Positions 58,172 through 64,000 of a stretch of DNA of 64,000 nt are shown here, piece by piece. The stretch's first letter is position 1; every line of letters starts with the position of its first letter. Both the position numbers and the translations under genes were made by a program. Location: contig CM060475.1 in assembly GCA_030544235.1 (NCBI GenBank), positions 4,693,920 to 4,757,919 of the forward strand. Direction: 5' to 3'. The notes beneath the pieces are model-generated. The model had not been told where the DNA came from. It was given only the letters and a program-made list of their open reading frames with translations, and did no database searches. Source of the stretch: Lepturacanthus savala. Taxonomy: Eukaryota; Chordata; Actinopteri; Scombriformes; Trichiuridae.

Positions 58172-58217
<46 letters not shown>
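58172..58217. repeat. (GT)n microsatellite, 46 bp
   Basis: Perfect run. Confidence 0.97.
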
Positions 58218-58218
<1 letters not shown>

Positions 58219-58317
58219 TCAGAGAGAAGTGGAGCAGATAGCTCATTTCCTCTACTGAGACGGTTAGCTGCCTTCTCTCTCAGGAGGTTGGCTAGTCATG
58301 TGAGGGAGGACTGTGTG

Positions 58318-58320
<3 letters not shown>

Positions 58321-58351
<31 letters not shown>
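58321..58351. repeat. (GT)n microsatellite, 31 bp
   Basis: Perfect run. Confidence 0.97.
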
Positions 58352-58352
<1 letters not shown>

Positions 58353-59247
58353 ATCTAACAGACAACAGACTCTCCTGGGTGTAAGCGAGGATGATGTAAG
58401 GGCAGTTCATCGACTTCACTTCGTGCAGCAGCAAAACAATTATTTAAAGGGTTCCACGGCCTCTTTAAGGTTTAAGGTAAATAATAGATGCAAAAAAAAC
58501 ATTTCATAAATTCATTTCTAAGATAACAAGCCCAAAGATCACACTGTGTGATGAAAATGCATGTATATACTTTGAAGATATGTGAACATCTGTCTCTCAG
58601 CAGCATCTCTGTCCATCATTCGTTCTGCTTCTTTGTTTTTTTTTTCAGTTGGGATCATGAAGGTCGAGCGATTCAGTGATCAGGTCAGATCTGTGTTGCC
58701 TGGACAGGAGAATCATTTGCTCTAATGATGATGCTTGTTGTCATAGTGACAGCGTGGTTTCTTGTTCTTCTGCCCAGTGCAGGTGCCTGTAATGATGATT
58801 AAATGAAGTGAATCATATTTTAGCCCAGAGGTTGAGTCCTATCTCATGAAACATTACACAGGAAACAAGGAAAGTGATTTTAGTATTGAGTCCATCAGAG
58901 AGCTTTTTTTCAGACATGTATTATTGCCAAGTCTGATATGTCAGTGCTTTGTAAAACTTTTGATAAACCATTACATTTTTTATATTATATTTAAGAAACT
59001 TTTTTCCCAGGTTGAAAATCCACAGAGCAGGAGGTCTGGTCAGATTATACCAAGATGTAGGTCATAGAACCCAGGATACAATGTCATAGATGCTATCATG
59101 AGTCAGAAAAAACAGAATCTAATGGAATGTTTGCAGTTGTTCAAACACTGTGGGAATAAGAGCATCTTAAAAAGATCATCAAAAAATGATTTGACACCAA
59201 ACATTAATGTTATTTTTCAGAACTGATGAATTGTTTACTCTCTAAAA
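58352..59247. other. Unique sequence
   Basis: Nothing recognised. Confidence 0.4.
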
Positions 59248-59720
59248 CAGAGGAGTCAAACTCAAGTTAGTTTATGGGTCACATTCAGCACAATTTAATC
59301 TCAAGTGGGCTGGACCAGAAAAAATAAACAGATAAAGACCTACAAATTTATACTCCTTTCTATGTAAATGAATATATTATAAATATTCACACAATTACAT
59401 AACTTTCAATTTACAAAACAGGAAAGATGACATTCTACAACATGATGTCTCATTTTTCCATATTCAGTCAGTCTACTCTGGCATTCCAATTAAAAACGTT
59501 CACTCACTGAACAATAGTTAGTGTTATAAGCAGCATGTGAAGTAATCTCCTGCTTTACAAACAATTTTTACAAATCACAACTGTCAATATTTTATCCCTT
59601 GAGTCCTGAAAGATTCTCACTGATGTCAAATTTCTGTGAAGAAACAGGAAGTGGTGCTTTTTTTTTCTTGTCACATTTTATACTGGTTATGGCCCCCAAG
59701 CTGCATGTTTGACACCCCTC
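59248..59720. mobile_element. hAT-like non-autonomous element, about 473 bp
   Basis: The left end CAGAGGAGTCAAACTCAAG faces the right end TGCATGTTTGACACCCCTC. Both are variants of CAGGGGTGTCAAACTC, the terminus of a large group of vertebrate hAT MITEs, and GGGTCACATTCAGC / GGCCCCCAAGCTGC just inside are also typical. The interior is AT-rich with no transposase. Flanking 8-mers agree at only 5 of 8 positions, so the insertion is old. Confidence 0.75.
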
Positions 59721-59724
59721 CTCA

Positions 59725-60050
59725 GAACCTAAAAATCATCTCATCTTCTATACCTGCTTATTCCTCATTAGGGTCACAGGGGTCTGCTGGAGCCTATCCC
59801 AGCACGTTACAGTGAGAGGCAGGGATACACCCCAGATGGTCGCCAGCCAATCGTGGGGCACACACACCATTCACTCACACACTCACACCTACGGGCAATT
59901 TAGAGTCTCCAATTAACCTCAGCATGTTTTTGGACTGTGGGAGGAAGCCGGAGTACCCGGTGAAAACCCACGCAGACACGGGGAGAACATGCAAACTCCA
60001 CACAGAAAGGTCCCAGACCCAGGACCAAGGAGGTCTTGAACCTAAAAATC
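59725..60050 (-). mobile_element. tRNA-derived V-SINE-like insertion with 13-bp target duplication
   Basis: GAACCTAAAAATC occurs at 59725-59737 and again, perfectly, at 60038-60050. Between them, on the minus strand, a 5'-truncated SINE starts inside the tRNA-like head (GGTCCTGGGTCTGGGA, a decayed B box). It then passes GTGTGGAGTTTGCATGTTCT, CCCCGTGTCTGCGTGGG and TCCTCCCACAGTCC, and ends GGTATAGAAGATGAGAT. The central CCCCGTGT-GCGTGGGTTT-CTCC block resembles the core shared by vertebrate V-SINEs. The truncation and long perfect duplication show target-primed insertion. The name is from memory; a related LINE tail is the alternative. Confidence 0.82.
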
Positions 60051-60345
60051 TAATTTACCTAATTTACACATTTTCTGTCTAGTCCCATGGGTGAAAAGAA
60101 TGAATCAACGAGCACATTGATGATCAGTTTCTTTTTCTTCATGAACAAATTCACTGTCAAATGCCATACAGTGGGAAGATCAATTGCCAAATTCAAGGGC
60201 TATCTAATGATATCTCTAATTCTCTCCCAAGCTCAGCTATTTAACTTCTTCATGTAAATTTACCTTCCGGAGGCTGGAATGCAAGGTAGATGTATGTTTG
60301 TCTTCATTTGACCAAAACTAGCAAGACTATAGGAGAGTATCATAG
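60051..60345. other. Unique AT-rich sequence
   Basis: Nothing recognised. 60338-60345 is the left target duplication of the next element. Confidence 0.4.
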
Positions 60346-60943
60346 CAGTGTTCATTTCATCAGAAGAGACTAGACGAAATATATTTGTCAAGATGATTGT
60401 GACGAACCACTGACTGTGACGAAATTAACACACATTTCTTGTTGATGGAAAAGGGCAAAATCTACTTTATTAAATAAAAACTTAATTTTTCTTTGTTCGT
60501 CAAAGAGTTGTTCTCCTCCAGTGCTGCTACCAGTGGTGTGTTTGTGTGTCTGAGTAAGGATCATCCACCAGTGCTGTCGGCACTAAATGTGGCGACATTT
60601 GTGAGGGAACATTCATCTCAGTCCGGTAACTCTGGTGGTGTCACCTCAAAACATGTCCATGTCGCACTGAACTAAACAAAGGTTCCTAACAATAATTCCT
60701 GTTGTTACAGATACCTGCTTAGGTGAAATTTGATTAACATTACTATCATCCTGCTGTCAAAGACTAAAGAAAGAATAAATTACTTTAGATTTTCTTTGAC
60801 TAAAACCAGACTAAAATGCCAGGAACTACAATTTGACTAAAAAAAAACATATAAGTTGAGTAAATATGACTTAAACAAATAAGGTATTTGACACAAGACT
60901 AAGACTAAAATGAAATCAGAAATAACAGACAAATTTAACACTG
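60346..60943. mobile_element. hAT-type non-autonomous element with 8-bp target duplication, 598 bp
   Basis: The left end CAGTGTTCATTTCATC faces the right end GACAAATTTAACACTG. The flanking 8-mers are TATCATAG (60338-60345) and TATCAAAG (60944-60951), 7 of 8 identical, as expected for hAT. The interior has GACTAGACGAAAT, GTGACGAAATTAACAC and GACTAAAACCAGACTAAAAT, words seen in a common fish hAT-like repeat. A 60-codon frame at 60493-60675 inside it is not recognised. Confidence 0.8.
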
Positions 60944-61180
60944 TATCAAAGGTTATAAGGTTATAAAATGCATGTACCACACAATGACAACAGCAAGTGA
61001 TAAAACCCAAACTGATGTATAGCTGCAAACATGGGTACAGCCATGTTTGCTGAAGTTCACTAACCAACACAAGCTGAATCTGATCAGCATGCTTCCACTA
61101 CACACACACACACACACACACACACCCCTAGTATGTGTATCACATGCACATACCATGCACGCAGAAAGAAAAACACTCCG
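60944..61180. other. Unique sequence with (CA)n
   Basis: (CA)n at 61101-61127. Nothing else. Confidence 0.45.
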
Positions 61181-61850
61181 GTGAGTTCCCCCTCAGCTGT
61201 ACACACGCAAATCCATCAAACTGCGGCGTACATCTCTGACTTGTTAAGGTACCATTTGTCAGCTGCTCCTGGAGTGGCTGTGTGACTCCGCCACTAATTG
61301 CCACTGGTGCTAAATTTAGTAGGGGAGATATGAGTCCTTTTGATCAGACGCGCTGAATCTAAAAAAAAGAAAGAAAAAGGAAAAAAAAAAAGAATTGCAT
61401 TCAGCCTTGGAGGCAAGTTTACCCGCCTCTCCCAGCGCTCTCCCCCATCTTCCTGTCACTGGGGAATAGGTGAACTATTCCATATGTCAGCCTTGTCAAT
61501 CAGCAGCAGAAATATGGGAAATGCTCCCTCCTCTCACTCTCTCTCCCCCTCTCTCTCTCTGTCTCGCTCTCCCACCAAAGACCCTGGGTAGATGTTGTTC
61601 GTCTCTCTGAGATTTCTGCCAGTGCTCCGGTGCGTGTTTATTTATTTCCATGTCATCATGGGTGGTTTGGAACCTCAAGACAAGAAGGGAATATTAATCA
61701 AAACAATCTCGGCTAGGAATTTTAATTGTAACGTTAATCAATCATTGTAAATGAGACGAGGGCTCGTTGGCGCTCTGAGTAAACTTGTTGGATTTGGAAG
61801 ATGCTGCGCATGTGGTCCATAATAAAGTGTTAGATTGCTGTTTTTTTTTT
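61181..61850. other. Candidate conserved noncoding region
   Basis: Repeat-poor apart from an A run at 61361-61391 and a CT run at 61526-61571. ATTAATCAAAACAATC near 61693 (SOX/homeodomain-like), GGAATTTTAATTG near 61717 and GTTAATCAATCATTG near 61733 stand out. Confidence 0.35.
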
Positions 61851-62150
61851 TTCTCATGTTAGAGTTGAAGCCTCTTAAATGCATCATATATAATTTTTTG
61901 CTTTTATTGGTCTATAAGTCAACACATTAATAAAATGACAAAGTTGATAATGAAGCAGCATGGGATCATGGTAGCTGTCGTCATGCACCGTCCCTTTATT
62001 AGAATTACAAATTTCTCTTGGTGTGGAAATGTTTGAGATAATGAAAATACAAAATTTGACAAAATATTTAACATGAATATTTTTTAGCACTTTTTTAATC
62101 TGGAAAAGGTATTGGACTTACTGTAAATTGCTAATCAAAGACATTTCCAC
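61851..62150. other. AT-rich unique sequence
   Basis: Nothing recognised. Confidence 0.4.
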
Positions 62151-62650
62151 CTTAAGGATCATTAAAACTGATGAGAAAAACACCAATCTGAGCTGCACTT
62201 AATTGGATGTCAAGTCTGTGCCGAGCGCTCGTCTTGATGCCGATAGGCCATCGTCATCTCATCAACCGACTGCTCTGGCTACCCAGTCACTGACAAATAA
62301 TAAAAAAAAGTAAATCTGTCTGTTTGCTGATTGATGGCACCAGTGCTACTGTATCAAGACTTCGATCATAACTCACAAATTTTAGCGGTTTGTTTTTTTC
62401 AATCAAAGTTATGGCCGATCAACTTTATCTCCAGCAAAAAAGCTCAGTGTTACCAATAAATAATCTATTTTGATCTGTTTCAGTGACGTGATGCCATCCA
62501 GAAGGCTCTTATTTTAATTAATACATTTTTCATAATCCTGGCGAATGGTTAAATAAAGGGCTTTGTGGGGAGATTGATCTCCTTGAAAAGAACATCGGTA
62601 AAAGACACAAATCAAACTAAAAGCACTGTCTAAACAAGGAACATAGGAGC
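62151..62650. other. Candidate conserved noncoding region
   Basis: Complex, repeat-free text with CTGATTGATGGC at 62328 (TALE-type TGATTGAT), ATCAAAGTTATGG near 62402 (TCF-like) and TTTTAATTAATAC near 62512. Confidence 0.35.
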
Positions 62651-63279
62651 CAAGGTTGCACCAGCTTTAAAAGAAAATGCTCATTGCATCAAGGTTGTTT
62701 ATTCCACTTGTTGTTTCTCCTTGTGATATTTTACATTCACAAGAACGTGACATGTGACAGCAAAAAAAAACACAAGCGCAAAAACAGTTTAAAAATAATT
62801 GCAATAACATGATGCCCCATGCATAAAGGTGTTTAATGAAGAAAAAAATCATTCAGCAGAAAAAAAAAAACAAAAAAAACAGATGATTTCCTTCTTTGAC
62901 AATGAGGTGCTACTGACTGTGGTTTTTAGTATCATCATTAGGTGTAAAAACTCACATCTCTTTCCTGACATCATTTTTGAGGTGACCGGTGCCGTTAAGA
63001 GGGAACTGCTAACTGTCAGCAGCTCCCGTCTCCCCTCGGTGATTCTCGTTAGCGCCCCGTCTTAATTCGTCAGGACCGAACGCAGGCCGACCAAGCTGGA
63101 ATGCCACTTGTCAACAAATACCCTGTGCTCTGGAGAATCACATCTTCACAGCTCGTTGAGGGACTTTTTGATGTTCTTTAATGAAGCACATCACATGAGG
63201 TAGAGGAGAAGTGACTGAAATTAACCTATCTATGGATACAGTTCCAATGGACAGCAGCAGGGAAAGCATCCCCTTTTTT
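62651..63279. other. Unique sequence, right half possibly conserved noncoding
   Basis: A runs at 62762-62770 and 62859-62879. 62980-63110 is GC-balanced and complex. The last ~50 bp lead into family A. Confidence 0.28.
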
Positions 63280-63862
63280 GTGGATTTTTTTTGGATACAT
63301 CATCAAAACATCATTATTATCATTATCATCTTTAAACGTTAAAATCCTTGGTGTGCTGTGGTGGTGTCATTCTGTGGTGGTGGTGTCTTTCTTGCCATAT
63401 AGAGCCTCTTTTAGACTCTGGTTGGAATCCTGGCTGAAGTAGTCCTTTGCTACATGTCTCTCCCATCACTTCCTGTCTGGTTATTGCATAATAAAAAAAA
63501 GCATATATGCTACAAAAAATCTTTTAGAAAATTAAAAAAAAAAAATCACATAGACTTATGTATCACAGCACTATCCTGCATCAGCACTTTAGTTACAGTG
63601 TAAAACGCCATATCACAGCTCCTTCTCATGTTGCTTCTCAGTGCTTTAGTTACAAGTATTATAATCTCTCTCAAAAACCACATGCTAAGATGTCCACAGG
63701 CCTTCAGGAAATCCCAGCACCATCATCTAAGAGAATCTGGGTCTAAACTCCTTTATTTAGGAATACATATACCAGTAACATGCCCAGGTTGTTACACTAT
63801 ACAGGAAAAAGTATGAAGTAAGAGATTTATCACAACTCTGGTTCTACTAGTACTACTAGTTC
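63280..63862 (+). repeat. Dispersed repeat family A, copy 5
   Basis: Contains CAAAACATCATTATTATC, a SINE head remnant with B-box-like GGTTGGAATCC (63420-63430) and GCATGTCTCTCCCATCACTT-like body. It has CAGGAAATCCCAGCACC near 63705 and continues to GTTACACTATACAGG and AGAGATTTATCAC. The segment with the Tyr/Leu-rich frames of other copies is shortened. Confidence 0.8.
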
Positions 63863-64000
63863 ACTTGTATCTTTAATCAGAACAGGTTCATTGTTGGATA
63901 TAAGAGATACATGGGGAAAGAAGACGTTTGATACAGGAGGAATAATTAAAAAAATAAAGTATTACAGAGGGGATGAAAGCCTGGTGACTACTGTGAATAG
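63863..64000. other. Unique sequence to the window end
   Basis: Nothing recognised. Confidence 0.4.

Overview
The window looks like gene-poor nuclear DNA of a ray-finned fish, most likely a percomorph teleost. The evidence is long CA/GT, AT and G-run microsatellites, several Tc1/mariner deletion derivatives of types abundant in fish, piggyBac-, Kolobok- and hAT-like non-autonomous elements, a tRNA-derived SINE of the vertebrate V-SINE style, and 3' remains of LINEs. I found no complete protein-coding gene, rRNA, tRNA gene, CRISPR array or bacterial-type operon. Most open frames are short, use non-ATG starts, run through microsatellites or overlap one another on both strands.

The only host coding candidates are weak. 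At bases 2-66 an open frame runs into a consensus splice donor, so the window could be the intron following that exon. At 28226-28552 there is an unrecognised 109-codon open frame. At 31100-31433 there is a promoter-like cluster with a possible first exon.

Layout: 1-6.3 kb holds the edge exon candidate, copy 1 of a dispersed repeat (family A), a GC-rich block and a repeat (family C) split by a nested Tc1-type MITE. 6.3-12 kb alternates probable conserved noncoding sequence, including an exact 12-bp POU-dimer palindrome at 7249, with piggyBac-, Tc1- and other repeats. 12-24.5 kb carries family A copies 2 and 3, further Tc1 and TIR elements, a LINE tail and a dense microsatellite block at 19.0-19.6 kb. 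24.5-32.7 kb is mostly unique, GC-mixed, regulatory-looking sequence. Two very large imperfect palindromes lie at 32716-33235 and 45811-46673. 35.4-43.6 kb has a possible ribozyme-like retroelement fragment, a LINE ORF2 relic, a TIR element, an octamer-motif cluster at 39.8-40.0 kb and family A copy 4. 43.6-58 kb is regulatory-looking blocks mixed with family C copy 2, ACTGTAA-rich repeats and AT/GT arrays. 59.2-61 kb is a run of three identifiable elements (hAT-like, SINE with a perfect 13-bp target duplication, hAT with a near-perfect 8-bp duplication). The window ends in family A copy 5.

The simplest reading is a large intron or gene desert beside a developmental gene, with enhancers scattered between waves of transposon insertion. 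That reading is inference; conservation could not be tested here.
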